64,000 bases of DNA from Variovorax guangxiensis (GTDB lineage Bacteria > Pseudomonadota > Gammaproteobacteria > Burkholderiales > Burkholderiaceae_C), in assembly GCF_003952165.1 (NCBI RefSeq), contig NZ_RXFT01000001.1, forward strand, positions 372,001 to 436,000, written 5' to 3'. A program made the translations under genes and the position numbers. Shown in pieces: positions 50,969-62,212 of the stretch (positions are counted from its first letter, which is position 1; every line of letters begins with the position of its first letter). The notes below the pieces were generated by a model. That model saw only the letters and a program-made list of their open reading frames with translations, did not search any database and was not told where the DNA came from.

Positions 50969-51418
50969 ATGACCCAATATCGCTCTCTTTTGCGTGCGGC
51001 TCTCGTCGCCGGCGTTGCCAGCGCCGCGCTGGCCGGCTGCGGAATGATGTCGAAGTCGAACGTCGCGAGCTTCAGCGGTGCGATGAACGCGGCCAGCGAA
51101 GTCCCGCCGAACATGACGCGCGGCACCGGCATGGCCGAGGCCTGGCTCAACCGCGACACCAACGTGCTCAAGTACAAGATCACCTACTCCGGCCTGAGCG
51201 GCCCGGCCACCATGGCGCACTTCCACGGCCCGGCCGCGGCGGGTGCCAATGCCGGCGTGGTGCTGCCTTTCGCCAACCCGGCCAGCCCGATCGAGGGGCA
51301 GGCCACGCTCACGCCGGCACAGGCGGCCGACCTGTCGGCGGGCAAGTGGTACGCCAACATCCATACGGCCGCGAATCCGGGCGGCGAGATCCGCGGGCAG
51401 ATGCTGCCGAAGATGTGA
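50969..51418 (+). CDS. CHRD domain lipoprotein
   Basis: 149 residues. The signal peptide ends in the lipobox ALAGC (C24), then a CHRD domain: AMNAASEVPPNMTRGTGMAE, MAHFHGPAAAGANAGVV and HTAANPGGEIRGQMLPKM. CHRD proteins are secreted or periplasmic and of unknown role. CAGGAGATCAAGCTC precedes the ATG. Confidence 0.87.
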   Translation: MTQYRSLLRAALVAGVASAALAGCGMMSKSNVASFSGAMNAASEVPPNMTRGTGMAEAWLNRDTNVLKYKITYSGLSGPATMAHFHGPAAAGANAGVVLPFANPASPIEGQATLTPAQAADLSAGKWYANIHTAANPGGEIRGQMLPKM

Positions 51419-51425
51419 AATCGTT

Positions 51426-51455
51426 CCAGGGGCAACAACCCCTGGTCAGGTTTGT
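51426..51455 (+). terminator. possible terminator after the CHRD gene
   Basis: A perfect 7-bp stem CCAGGGG/CCCCTGG with a 6-base loop starts 8 bases after the CHRD stop and is followed by a mixed T-rich stretch (TCAGGTTTGTGT). The T-run is weak. Confidence 0.45.
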
Positions 51456-51482
51456 GTCTCGGGGGTGGTGTCAAATGAACGC

Positions 51483-52703
51483 ATGACGACGACACCACCG
51501 AAGAAGAAAACCCGTGCCGCCTCCACCGCTTCCAGGAAGCCCCTCGACCCCTTCGCCTCGCGCCGCGAGGACATGCGCACCGCCCGCAAGGCGCTGGTGC
51601 TGCAGGGCGGGGGGGCGCTCGGCGCCTACCAGGCCGGCGTGTACGCGGCGCTCAGCGAGACCGAGTTGCAGCCGCACTGGATCGCGGGCGTCTCCATCGG
51701 CGCCATAAATGCAGCGCTGATCGCGGGCAACGCGCAGGAAAACAGGGTCGACCGGCTGCGCGAGTTCTGGCACCTCGTGTCTTCGGGGCCTTCGCAGCGA
51801 CTGCCTTCGTGGCTGGGCGACCGGGCCACGCAGAACCAGTACAGCGCCACCATGGCCTCGCTGGTGGGCATTCCTGGCTTCTTCGAACCGCGCTATTCGC
51901 CAGCCTTCCTGATGGGCGGCGCCGCGCCGCTTCTGAGCTACTACGACACCTCGCCGCTGAAGTCCACGCTGGAGCGGCTCGTCGACTTCGACCGCATCAA
52001 CGCCTGCGAGGCCCGTTTCAGCGTGGGCGCGGTGAATGTGCGCACCGGCAACTCGGTGTACTTCGACAACACGCGCCAGCGCATCGGGCCCGAGCACATC
52101 ATGGCCAGCGGCGCGCTGCCGCCGGGCTTCGCGCCGGTGAGCATCGACGGCGACGACTACTGGGACGGCGGCATCGTCTCGAACACGCCGCTGCAATACG
52201 TGCTCGACACGCACCCGCGCAACGAGCCGCTGGTGGTGCTGCAGGTCGACCTGTTCAACGCGCGCGGCGAAATGCCCCGCACCATGGCGGGCGTGCTGGA
52301 GCGGCAGAAGGACATCACCTACTCGAGCCGCACGCGCATGAACACCGACGCGCTGGCCGCCAACATGAACCTGCAGCAGGCGATTGCCGACCTGATCTCC
52401 AAGCTGCCCGCCAGCCTGCGCAACGACCCGAGCGTGCACGAGGTGCAGTCGCAGCTCACGCACGAGCCCATCGACATCTTCCACCTGATCTACCGCGACA
52501 AGCCCTACGAGTTGGAGTCGAAGGACTACGAGTTCTCGCGCGCCGCGGTGGAGGAGCACTGGGAGGCCGGCGCGCGCGACATGCGCGTGACGCTGGCGCA
52601 CCCGGAGACGCTGCGCGCCGACGCCACGGTCAACGGCGTGACCACCTTCGACCTCGGCGAGCACGGCTCGGGGCGCGTCAAGCGGCCGGGGTTGTCGCGC
52701 TGA
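51483..52703 (+). CDS. patatin-like phospholipase
   Basis: 406 residues. The oxyanion loop is ALVLQGGGALGAYQAGVY, the nucleophile elbow is IAGVSIGAINAAL (GxSxG), and the aspartate of the Ser-Asp dyad is in YWDGGIVSNTPLQ. A lysine/threonine-rich N-terminal segment precedes the hydrolase. C-terminal DUF3734-like region (EELESKDYEF-like ELESKDYEFSRAAVEEHWEA). It sits directly before acetoacetate decarboxylase and 3-hydroxybutyrate dehydrogenase. Confidence 0.88.
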   Translation: MTTTPPKKKTRAASTASRKPLDPFASRREDMRTARKALVLQGGGALGAYQAGVYAALSETELQPHWIAGVSIGAINAALIAGNAQENRVDRLREFWHLVSSGPSQRLPSWLGDRATQNQYSATMASLVGIPGFFEPRYSPAFLMGGAAPLLSYYDTSPLKSTLERLVDFDRINACEARFSVGAVNVRTGNSVYFDNTRQRIGPEHIMASGALPPGFAPVSIDGDDYWDGGIVSNTPLQYVLDTHPRNEPLVVLQVDLFNARGEMPRTMAGVLERQKDITYSSRTRMNTDALAANMNLQQAIADLISKLPASLRNDPSVHEVQSQLTHEPIDIFHLIYRDKPYELESKDYEFSRAAVEEHWEAGARDMRVTLAHPETLRADATVNGVTTFDLGEHGSGRVKRPGLSR

Positions 52704-52809
52704 CTTGTCGGGCCGAGTCGCGCGGCGATTCAGCCCCGGCTAAGAAACCAGCGCGAGACTGGGCCGTCATTTCACCGCTTCAGCTTCACCAGGAGGAAAT
52801 GTTTGCATC

Positions 52810-53559
52810 ATGAACATTGAAGACGTGCGAAGAACGGCATTCGCGATGCCGCTGACCAGTCCGGCCTTTCCGCCAGGGCCTTACCGCTTCATCAGGCGCG
52901 AATTCCTGATCATCACGTACCGCACCGACATGGACGCCCTGCGCGCCGTGGTGCCCGAGCCGCTCGAAGTGGTCGAGCCGCTGGTCAAGTACGAATTCAT
53001 CCGCATGCCCGATTCGACCGGCTTCGGCGACTACACCGAGTCGGGCCAGGTCATCCCGGTGCAGTTGCGCACCGCCAAGGGCGTGGAGAAGGGCGCGTAC
53101 GTGCACGCGATGTACCTGAACGACCATCCGCCCATTGCCGGCGGGCGCGAGCTCTGGGGCTTTCCGAAGAAGCTCGCCTCGCCGGTGCTCGACTACGAGA
53201 CCGACGTGGTGGTCGGCACGCTCGACTACGGCAAGGTGCGCGTGGCCAAGGCCACGATGGGCTTCAAGCACCGCACGCTCGACCCCGCGCCCATCCTCGC
53301 GGGCATCGCGCAGCCGAACTTCCTGCTCAAGATCATTCCGCACGTCGACGGCACGGCCCGCATCTGCGAGCTGGTGCGCTATCACATGGTCGACGTGACG
53401 CTGCACGGCGCGTGGGGCGGGCCCGGCTCGCTCGAACTGCATCCGCATGCGCTCGCGCCGGTGGCCGATCTGCCTGTGCGCAAGGTGGAGTCGGCGGTGC
53501 ACTACATCGCCGACATGACGCTCGCGCTCGGCACCGTCGAACACGATTACCTCGCCTGA
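52810..53559 (+). CDS. adc: acetoacetate decarboxylase
   Basis: 249 residues. K120 in [17 protein letters not shown] is the expected Schiff-base lysine, next to K121, which lowers its pKa in the clostridial enzyme. It decarboxylates acetoacetate to acetone and CO2. [14 protein letters not shown] is a further family block. The ATG overlaps the stop of a 4-codon frame (ATGTTTGCATCATGA) that starts two bases after AGGAGG, so its own ribosome site is 13 bases away. Between the patatin gene and bdhA. Confidence 0.88.
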   Translation: MNIEDVRRTAFAMPLTSPAFPPGPYRFIRREFLIITYRTDMDALRAVVPEPLEVVEPLVKYEFIRMPDSTGFGDYTESGQVIPVQLRTAKGVEKGAYVHAMYLNDHPPIAGGRELWGFPKKLASPVLDYETDVVVGTLDYGKVRVAKATMGFKHRTLDPAPILAGIAQPNFLLKIIPHVDGTARICELVRYHMVDVTLHGAWGGPGSLELHPHALAPVADLPVRKVESAVHYIADMTLALGTVEHDYLA

Positions 53560-53617
53560 TTCTTGCTGGCGGCTTCAGGTCGCCGGCTTTCCAACCCCAA
53601 CCCTCAAGGACATCACC

Positions 53618-54400
53618 ATGCAACTCAAGGACAAGGTCGCCTACATCACCGGCTCGGCCAGCGGCATCGGCAAGGAAATCGCCATCCTGTTCGCGCAGGA
53701 AGGCGCCAAGATCATCATCGCCGACCTCAACAAGGAAGCGGCCGACGCCACCGCGGCCGAGCTAAAGGCCACTGGCGCGCAAGCCATCGGCGTAGGCGTG
53801 GACGTGACGAACGAAGACCAGGTCAACGCCTCGGTGGAAGAGGGCGCTGCGGCCTTCGGCGGCATCGACATCCTCATCAGCAACGCAGGCATCCAGATCG
53901 TGCATCCGGTGGAGGAGTTCAGCTTCGCCGACTGGAAGAAGATGCTCGCCATCCACCTCGACGGCGCCTTCCTCACCACCAAGGCCTGCCTGAAGCACAT
54001 GTACGCGCAGGGCCGCGGCGGCAGCGTGATCTACATGGGCTCGGTGCACTCCAAGGAGGCTTCGCTGCTGAAGGCGCCCTACGTGACGGCCAAGCACGGC
54101 CTCATCGGCCTGGCCAAGACGGTCGCGAAGGAGGGCGCCAAGCACGGCGTTCGCGCCAACGTGATCTGCCCGGGTTTCGTGCGCACGCCGCTCGTCGAGA
54201 AGCAGATTCCCGAACAGGCGAAGACGCTGGGCATCACCGAGCAGGAAGTCATCAAGAACGTGATGCTGAAGGAGACGGTCGACGGCGAGTTCACGACCAC
54301 GGAAGACGTGGCGCGCGTGGCGCTGCTGTTCGCAGGGTTCCCGACGAATGCGCTGACCGGGCAGTCGCTCGTGGTGAGCCACGGCTGGTTCATGCAATAA
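53618..54400 (+). CDS. bdhA: 3-hydroxybutyrate dehydrogenase
   Basis: 260 residues of the SDR family. [12 protein letters not shown] binds NAD, NAG is in [14 protein letters not shown], and the catalytic Tyr155/Lys159 are in [30 protein letters not shown] is the C-terminal block typical of BDH. It interconverts 3-hydroxybutyrate and acetoacetate, and so feeds the neighbouring acetoacetate decarboxylase. CAAGGACATCACC precedes the ATG. A dispersed palindromic repeat follows. Confidence 0.92.
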   Translation: MQLKDKVAYITGSASGIGKEIAILFAQEGAKIIIADLNKEAADATAAELKATGAQAIGVGVDVTNEDQVNASVEEGAAAFGGIDILISNAGIQIVHPVEEFSFADWKKMLAIHLDGAFLTTKACLKHMYAQGRGGSVIYMGSVHSKEASLLKAPYVTAKHGLIGLAKTVAKEGAKHGVRANVICPGFVRTPLVEKQIPEQAKTLGITEQEVIKNVMLKETVDGEFTTTEDVARVALLFAGFPTNALTGQSLVVSHGWFMQ

Positions 54401-54410
54401 CTTTTGCTCG

Positions 54411-54500
54411 CCCCCAGGCTGCGCGCACTTCGTGTCGCTTCGCCAACCCCCTACCGGGGGCAACACCGGCGGCCCGGCAAAGCCGGTTCCGCGGTGTTCC
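54411..54500 (+). repeat. dispersed extragenic palindromic repeat, copy 3
   Basis: CCCCC-TACC-GGGGG (54447-54460), then the outer arms AACACCG/CGGTGTT (54462-54468 with 54492-54498) around CCGGC-AAA-GCCGG (54474-54486). The arms differ from copy 1 (GCACCCG/CGGGTGC) on both sides, which keeps the pairing. Lies between bdhA and the convergent MarR-GNAT gene. Confidence 0.8.
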
Positions 54501-54505
54501 TGGCA

Positions 54506-55462
54506 CTACAGCTTCAGCTCCCAGGTCTCGCCCACCAGCGGCGTGCCGTATCCCTCATGCGGCTCGGAACCTGTGAGCTCGAAGCCACGGCTGGCGTAGA
54601 TGCCGCGCGCGGCCGTCAGGCAACTGTTGGTCCACAGCACCATCTTGCGGTAGCCCTTCAGGCGCGCGAAGGCGATGCACTCGTCCACCAGCTTGCCGCC
54701 CAGCCCCAGCCCGCGCGCTGCGGGCGTGAGGATCAAGAGTCGTAGTTGCGCCACCGTGGCCGACTTGCGCACAACGAAGATCGAGCCGACCCGCTCGCCA
54801 TTGAGCTCGGCGATCCAGCAGCGCTCCCATTCGGGCTGGAACTTGAGCAGGAACTCGCCTGCGATGCTCGCCACGAGCGCCTCGAAGGTGCTGTTCCAGC
54901 CGTATTCACGCGCGTAGATCTCGCCGTGCTGCTGCACCACCCAGCCGATGTCGCCGGGGCCGGGGTCGCGCAGGATGGCGGCCTGCGGCTTCGCGGGCGG
55001 CGCCTCGGGGTCGAGCAGCGATTGCACCGTGCCCATGGCGTGCACCAGCTGCTGGCGCTGCGCAGGTGCGAGCGTGGCGAGCAGGGCGGCAGCCTCCTCG
55101 CGTGATTTCTGCTGCAGCGGCGCGAACGCGGCATGGCCCGCGTCGGTCAGGCGCAGCACGCTCTGGCGCGCGTCGCGAGGATGGGGCTCGCGCACCAGCC
55201 AGCCCTCGTTCTCGAAGCGGCGCAGGATGCGGCTGAGGTAGCCGGCGTCCAGCCCGAGGTCTCGCCCGATCTCGCTCGCGACGGCCATTTCGCGGTGCGC
55301 CAGCTCGTACAGCACGCGCACATCGGTCAGCGACATGGCGCTGCCAAGGTAGGGGTCCAAGGCGCCGATGCGGCGGGTGTAGAAGCGGTTGAACTGCCGG
55401 ACCGCCTTGACGGCAGTGGTATCGATGGGCGGCGAAGATGTGGACATGGTTGCCATTGTCAT
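54506..55462 (-). CDS. MarR-GNAT fusion (HTH plus N-acetyltransferase)
   Basis: 318 residues. Residues about 20-145 form a MarR winged helix (GRDLGLDAGYLSRILRRFEN, HPRDARQSVLRLTDAG). Residues about 165-318 form a GNAT domain with ILTPAARGLGLGGKLVDECI binding CoA and CLTAARGIYASRGFELTGSE. Such fusions are common as one protein in this group. The regulated genes and the acetyl acceptor are unknown. Start at 55462; ATGs a few codons later are possible. A symmetric element overlaps the start. Confidence 0.87.
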   Translation of the reverse strand: MTMATMSTSSPPIDTTAVKAVRQFNRFYTRRIGALDPYLGSAMSLTDVRVLYELAHREMAVASEIGRDLGLDAGYLSRILRRFENEGWLVREPHPRDARQSVLRLTDAGHAAFAPLQQKSREEAAALLATLAPAQRQQLVHAMGTVQSLLDPEAPPAKPQAAILRDPGPGDIGWVVQQHGEIYAREYGWNSTFEALVASIAGEFLLKFQPEWERCWIAELNGERVGSIFVVRKSATVAQLRLLILTPAARGLGLGGKLVDECIAFARLKGYRKMVLWTNSCLTAARGIYASRGFELTGSEPHEGYGTPLVGETWELKL

Positions 55463-55463
55463 T

Positions 55464-55491
55464 CAATTACTTGACTTTGGCAATCAAATTG
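55464..55491. promoter_or_regulatory. candidate MarR-type operator
   Basis: Just upstream of the MarR-GNAT start, CAATT/AATTG arms enclose TTGACT-TTGGC-AATCAA, a near-palindrome with spacing typical of MarR sites. Position next to the gene suggests autoregulation. Confidence 0.38.
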
Positions 55492-55614
55492 GCGGAGCAT
55501 GAGTCCTTCGGGAAAGTCCGGTCACAGGTCACACGGGGCGACAGGCATGGTGGAAAACCCTAAAATCGAGGGTTGCCCACAACGGCGCTCCCGCGGCGCT
55601 GTCAACTCCCACCG

Positions 55615-58014
<2,400 letters not shown>

Positions 58015-58021
58015 GCGGCGC

Positions 58022-58657
58022 CTACAGCGCCGGCACGAGCTTGCCGACCCAGGCTCCGACGGCCGCCATGTGCGCCAGCACGGTGGCCCAGTAGATGGCC
58101 ATGAAATTCGTTTTGCTCACCTTGTGGCGGAACAGCCGCTGCGCGATCCACGCGCCCGGCCAGCCGCCGGCCAGCGATAGCAGGTGCAAGGTGTTCTCCG
58201 CAGTACGCCAGCGGCCCGCCTGAGCCGCGTTCTTGTCGAAGCCGTAGACGAAGAAGGTCAGCAGGCTGAGCAGCAGCAACACGCCGAGCGCGATCGGCGG
58301 GATTCGCCCGGTCCACACGCCGTAGCCGAGCAGCGCGGCGTACCCGACGAGCAGCAGCGCCATCGGCAGCGAGGACGAGGCTGAACGGGGAGAGCGACGT
58401 TGCGGTTGCTGCTGCTGCTGCTGGCGTCGTTGCGGGCGCTGCTGCTGTGCTCCGGCTGCTCGGACCGCCACTGCGCGCGGCCCCTTGCCGCCCACATGGA
58501 TCTCCTCGAAGTCCAGCCGCATGCCGACCTGCGGCGAGGTGCCACGTTCCGAGAAGTCGCGCAGATGCACGAACACATCGGCGGAGATGTCGGGACAGCG
58601 GATGAAGCCGAAGCCCCGGTCCTTCTCCCATCGAACGAGCGTGCCCTGGCGTTTCAT
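58022..58657 (-). CDS. cold-shock domain fused to DUF1294 membrane domain
   Basis: 211 residues. Residues 1-65 are a cold-shock domain ([20 protein letters not shown] with [12 protein letters not shown]-binding motifs RNP1 and RNP2). A poly-Gln/Arg linker (about 72-95, from a CAG/CTG run at 58400-58423) joins it to two or three membrane helices ([19 protein letters not shown]) and the DUF1294 tail [17 protein letters not shown] ... [14 protein letters not shown]. Such fusions occur in several bacteria; the role is unknown, possibly RNA binding at the membrane. Confidence 0.85.
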   Translation of the reverse strand: MKRQGTLVRWEKDRGFGFIRCPDISADVFVHLRDFSERGTSPQVGMRLDFEEIHVGGKGPRAVAVRAAGAQQQRPQRRQQQQQQPQRRSPRSASSSLPMALLLVGYAALLGYGVWTGRIPPIALGVLLLLSLLTFFVYGFDKNAAQAGRWRTAENTLHLLSLAGGWPGAWIAQRLFRHKVSKTNFMAIYWATVLAHMAAVGAWVGKLVPAL

Positions 58658-58674
58658 CGCCGGGATTCTCGCCG

Positions 58675-59055
58675 CTAGGCGTACTGCATCTCCCCATTGC
58701 CGAAGGACCAGTTCTCCTTCGCCACCTCGACAAGGTTGATGAACACGTCCTCGCGCCGGATGCCCAGCTGGCCGTGCAGGTCGTCGGCCACGCGCCTGTA
58801 GAAGGCCTTCTTCATCTCGGTGGTGCGCCCCTGGTTCAGCGTGATCTGGATCAGCACGAAGCCCGGCGAATACGTCACGCCGAGGTAGCTCGCCGGATGC
58901 ACCAGTTCGTGCGGGGCATGCCGCGTGATGACCTGGAACTTGTCGTGCTCCGGCACGTTGATGGTGTCCCGCATGGCCTGGTAGACGAGGTCCCCGATGG
59001 CCGGGCCCAGGGTTTCGGGGCTGTCGCTGGAAAGCTCGATCCGCACGAGTGGCAT
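58675..59055 (-). CDS. tautomerase family protein
   Basis: 126 residues. Starting at MPLVRIELSSDSPETLGP places Pro as the first residue after Met removal, the catalytic base of 4-oxalocrotonate tautomerase-like enzymes. PGFVLIQITLNQGRTTEMKK and GIRREDVFINLVEVAKENW follow. A frame open to 59100 would bury this proline, so the ATG at 59055 is preferred. The substrate is unknown. Confidence 0.83.
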   Translation of the reverse strand: MPLVRIELSSDSPETLGPAIGDLVYQAMRDTINVPEHDKFQVITRHAPHELVHPASYLGVTYSPGFVLIQITLNQGRTTEMKKAFYRRVADDLHGQLGIRREDVFINLVEVAKENWSFGNGEMQYA

Positions 59056-59288
59056 GTGCTGTTCCTTGAAAAAGTCTTGGACGCATAAGATACGCGACAT
59101 GGTCCGCCATCTTTCTCCCCCGTCCGTCGTCTGCTGCTGAAGCGCGCCTCGCGCTCAGACCCAAGCGGTTGCCGCCAGCCCCGTGCCTCCTCGGCCGGCC
59201 GGCGGCTCGGATGGTCACGCCCGCTGCCTGAACCCCGGTCCTGAAGCGACCGGCCATGGCGGGCGTCATGGAGAAAGAACTTTCATCA

Positions 59289-60206
59289 ATGAACGCAAGA
59301 ACGTCTGCCGCCCTGGCCTGGGGCGGCGTGCTGCTGGCTGGCGCCCTCTGGGGCGGTGGTGCGCTGGTGGCGCAATTCCTGATCGATGGCGGCATCGCGC
59401 CGCAAAGCCTGTCGCTGGCGCGCTTCGCCCTCGGGCTGCCGTTGCTGTGGTGGCTGCATTGGCGGGCGCCGGCGATGGCCGGTGCCGGCTGGGCCGATCT
59501 GAGCAGCCGGGAGCGGTCGCAGATGCTCGCCACGGGCGCCGCAATGGCGCTCAACGTGAGCTGCTGGTTCGCCGGCATCGTGCACCTGGGGGCGGCGCTG
59601 CCAACCGTCATCTCGATCTGCTGCGCGCCGGTGATCGTCACGCTGGTGTCGGTGCTGCGCGGCTATGAGCGCCTCGGCCGCAGGCTGATCGCCGGCCTGC
59701 TGCTCGCGCTGGCCGGCGTGCTGCTGCTGGTGATGCCCGCCGGAGGATGGGATCCGCTGGCCCCGGGGCATGCGGCCGGCGTCGCCTGGTCGCTGGGCTC
59801 GGCTTTCTGCTACGCGATGGTGGTGCTGGGCAACGCTCGCATGCCGGCGCGGGTGCCGGCCGTCACGGCCTCGGCCTGGGGGATGACGGCCGCGGCGCTC
59901 TGCATGCTGGCCGTGGCGCTGCCTTCGGGCATCACCTGGCCGTCCGGCGGCGCTCAATGGCTGGGCGTGGGCTACACGGGCGTGGTGACGACCTCGGTGG
60001 CCTACCTGGCCTTCGCCTGGGGCGCGCGGCGCCTGTCGCCGACGGCGGCGGTGGTCGGCACGCTGATCGAGCCGCTGGTGGCAGCCTTGCTGGCGGCGGC
60101 ACTGTTCTCGCAGGCGATGACGCCGCGCCAGTGGGCCGGGGCCTTGCTGCTGGCCGGCGCGATGCTGCTGCTGGTGCGGCGCAGCAAGCCCGCGCAGTCC
60201 GACTGA
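59289..60206 (+). CDS. DMT/EamA family transporter
   Basis: 305 residues from the chosen ATG, with ten membrane helices in two EamA repeats (VLLAGALWGGGALVAQFLID in the first, GVAWSLGSAFCYAMVVLGNA in the second). Such proteins export amino acids or other small metabolites; the substrate is unknown. Starts at 59256 and 59268 are also possible; none has a strong ribosome site. The 233 bases before it hold no gene that I can support. Confidence 0.82.
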   Translation: MNARTSAALAWGGVLLAGALWGGGALVAQFLIDGGIAPQSLSLARFALGLPLLWWLHWRAPAMAGAGWADLSSRERSQMLATGAAMALNVSCWFAGIVHLGAALPTVISICCAPVIVTLVSVLRGYERLGRRLIAGLLLALAGVLLLVMPAGGWDPLAPGHAAGVAWSLGSAFCYAMVVLGNARMPARVPAVTASAWGMTAAALCMLAVALPSGITWPSGGAQWLGVGYTGVVTTSVAYLAFAWGARRLSPTAAVVGTLIEPLVAALLAAALFSQAMTPRQWAGALLLAGAMLLLVRRSKPAQSD

Positions 60207-60244
60207 AGGCGAGGGCGGGGCGCTCCGTTGTATGGTGTGGCCCC

Positions 60245-61180
60245 ATGAGCAGCACCATGAGCACCGTGAGCAGTTCGCCCCACCCGCCGGCTCCATGGAC
60301 ACGCATCCTGGCTGTGGCGGCGCTGCTGCTTTTCGCGGCCTGCCCGATGCAGTCTTCGTTCGCGGCCCCCGCGGAGAACTCTTCCGCCCAGGCGCTGCGC
60401 GCTACCTACCAGCGCCTGAGCGACAAGCTGAACCGCAGCAGCTTCGGCCGGCCCGTGCAGCTCGATTCCATGGAGACGGCGGACGGCCTCCAGGGCGACG
60501 TCTACGCCGTCGTCGAACATCCGCTCGCCGAGATCAGCACCGCACTCAAAGGCTCCGCGCATTGGTGCGAGGTGCTGACCCTGCACGTCAACAACCGGCG
60601 CTGCAGCGTCGCCAGCGGCCCTCAGGGAAGCGAGATGCTCACGCTCTATGTGGTGCGGCGCTACGACAAGCCTGTCGACCAGGCCTTCGAGCTGCCCTTC
60701 GTCTACCGGGTCAGCGGCAATTCGCCCGATCACCTGCTGGTGGAGCTTTCCGCCGAAAGCGGCCCGCTGGGCACCAGCAACTACCGCGTGACACTCGAGG
60801 CCGTGGCGCTCGACGAGCGCAAGAGCTTCCTGCACTTCAGCTACAGCTACGACCACAACACGATGGTGCGGCTGGGCACCATGGCCTATCTGGCGACCTT
60901 CGGCAGCGACAAGGTGGGCTTCACCGTGGTCGGCAAGACGCCCGAAGGCCAGCCCGACTACATCCGCGGCCTGCGCGGGCTGGTGGAGCGCAATGCGATG
61001 CGCTACTTCCTGACACTCGACGCCTACCTCTCGGCGCCGGGGCCGGACCAGGCCGAGCGCCGCCAGCGCCGCTGGTTCGCGGGTGCCGAGCAGTACCCGC
61101 GCCAGCTGCACGAGATCGATCTGGACACGTATCTCGCGCTCAAGCGCGAAGACCGGCAGCGCGACGGCGCCGCCCGCTGA
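60245..61180 (+). CDS. hypothetical secreted protein
   Basis: 311 residues. A membrane-spanning signal segment (about 19-41, TRILAVAALLLFAACPMQSS) ends near an AxA site. The mature part has one likely disulphide pair (HWCEVLTLHVNNRRCSV). Later it has a conserved-looking block SFLHFSYSYDHNTMVRLGTM and a charged C-terminus. No known domain recognised. It follows the DMT gene on the same strand and is convergent with the CoA transferase. Confidence 0.68.
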   Translation: MSSTMSTVSSSPHPPAPWTRILAVAALLLFAACPMQSSFAAPAENSSAQALRATYQRLSDKLNRSSFGRPVQLDSMETADGLQGDVYAVVEHPLAEISTALKGSAHWCEVLTLHVNNRRCSVASGPQGSEMLTLYVVRRYDKPVDQAFELPFVYRVSGNSPDHLLVELSAESGPLGTSNYRVTLEAVALDERKSFLHFSYSYDHNTMVRLGTMAYLATFGSDKVGFTVVGKTPEGQPDYIRGLRGLVERNAMRYFLTLDAYLSAPGPDQAERRQRRWFAGAEQYPRQLHEIDLDTYLALKREDRQRDGAAR

Positions 61181-61195
61181 GCCCGATCGGCCGGA

Positions 61196-62074
61196 TCAGT
61201 CGGCCAGCGTGAGCAGCGGCACGTCGCGCTCGCGGCTCATCGCATCGAGTTCGGCGCGCGTGCGCGTCAGCAGCCAGGCCGCCAGCGCTTCGCGCGTGGC
61301 CGGCGCCAGCATGTCGCGCGAGGCGATCTGCGCGGCCTCGCAGAGCCGGTCGGCGAAATGCGGCTCCAGCGCCGCCACCGCCACGCGGCCGTCGGCGCAG
61401 GGATAGACGCGGTAGCCTGCATGCGCGCCGCCGACCGTGCCGCAGGGCTGCGTCAGGCCCCAGGTGCGGGGCAGGGCGAGCCAGTCGGCCGAGGCGTTCA
61501 GCGCCACCTCCAGGTACACACCGCCCGCAGCGTTGCGCGAGCGCAGCAGCATGGCCTTGAGCACCGCCTCGCTGGCGAGCAGGGCGCCGCCCATGTCGGC
61601 GTAGAGCGTGGGCGGCAGTTCAGTGCCGGTGACGAGGCCGCTTTCGGCGAGGTAGGTCAGGTCGTGGCCCGGCTCCTCGGCGCGCTCGCCCGGCGCGCCG
61701 ACGATGGCCACCTGCGACAGCGAAGGATGGTGCGCCTGCAGCGTGGCCCAGTCGAGCTTGAGCTTGGCGAGCGCCGAGGGGCGGAACGAGGTGAGCAGCA
61801 CGTCGGTGGAGGCAAGCTCGGTGTGCAGCAGTTGCTGGCCGGCCTCGGTCTTCAGGTCGAGGGTGCGGATCTCGATGCCCTCGTGCAGCGCGGCGTAGGC
61901 AGGGCGGTTGTAGAGCCCCATCGGATCGCCGCCCGGCGGCTCCAGCTTCAGGCAGGTGGCACCCATTCGGCGGCAGCGCAGCAGCGCGGCGGGCCCGGGC
62001 AGGTTCAGCGCGAGGCTGAGGACGCGAACGCCCTCCAGCGGTGCGAAGGCTTGATCGTCGGCGGGGCTCGGCAT
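61196..62074 (-). CDS. CaiB/BaiF-type CoA transferase family protein
   Basis: 292 residues of the class III CoA-transferase fold. GVRVLSLALNLPGPAALLRC and LEPPGGDPMGLYN open the protein, and the catalytic aspartate fits in LYADMGGALLASEAVL. It is shorter than the usual about 390-400 residues, like some alpha-methylacyl-CoA racemase relatives. It transfers CoA between acids or epimerises acyl-CoAs; substrate unknown. Divergent from the dienoyl-CoA-reductase-like gene, which fits acyl-CoA metabolism. Confidence 0.78.
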   Translation of the reverse strand: MPSPADDQAFAPLEGVRVLSLALNLPGPAALLRCRRMGATCLKLEPPGGDPMGLYNRPAYAALHEGIEIRTLDLKTEAGQQLLHTELASTDVLLTSFRPSALAKLKLDWATLQAHHPSLSQVAIVGAPGERAEEPGHDLTYLAESGLVTGTELPPTLYADMGGALLASEAVLKAMLLRSRNAAGGVYLEVALNASADWLALPRTWGLTQPCGTVGGAHAGYRVYPCADGRVAVAALEPHFADRLCEAAQIASRDMLAPATREALAAWLLTRTRAELDAMSRERDVPLLTLAD

Positions 62075-62212
62075 CGGTCGTCGTCTCCGGAAGAATCGTT
62101 TCGCGCATTCTCGCCCGAGGGGCGGAGCCACCTCACGCAAGCCGCGAAAGCACGGCACGCGTAGCATGTGCCGGTGGCGGCGCGTGCCGCCTCTCATCGA
62201 CCAAGGAGACGA

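Noticed and set aside
59101..59288. Riboswitch or leader RNA before the DMT transporter
   Set aside because: No conserved riboswitch motif or terminator stem is visible in this gap.
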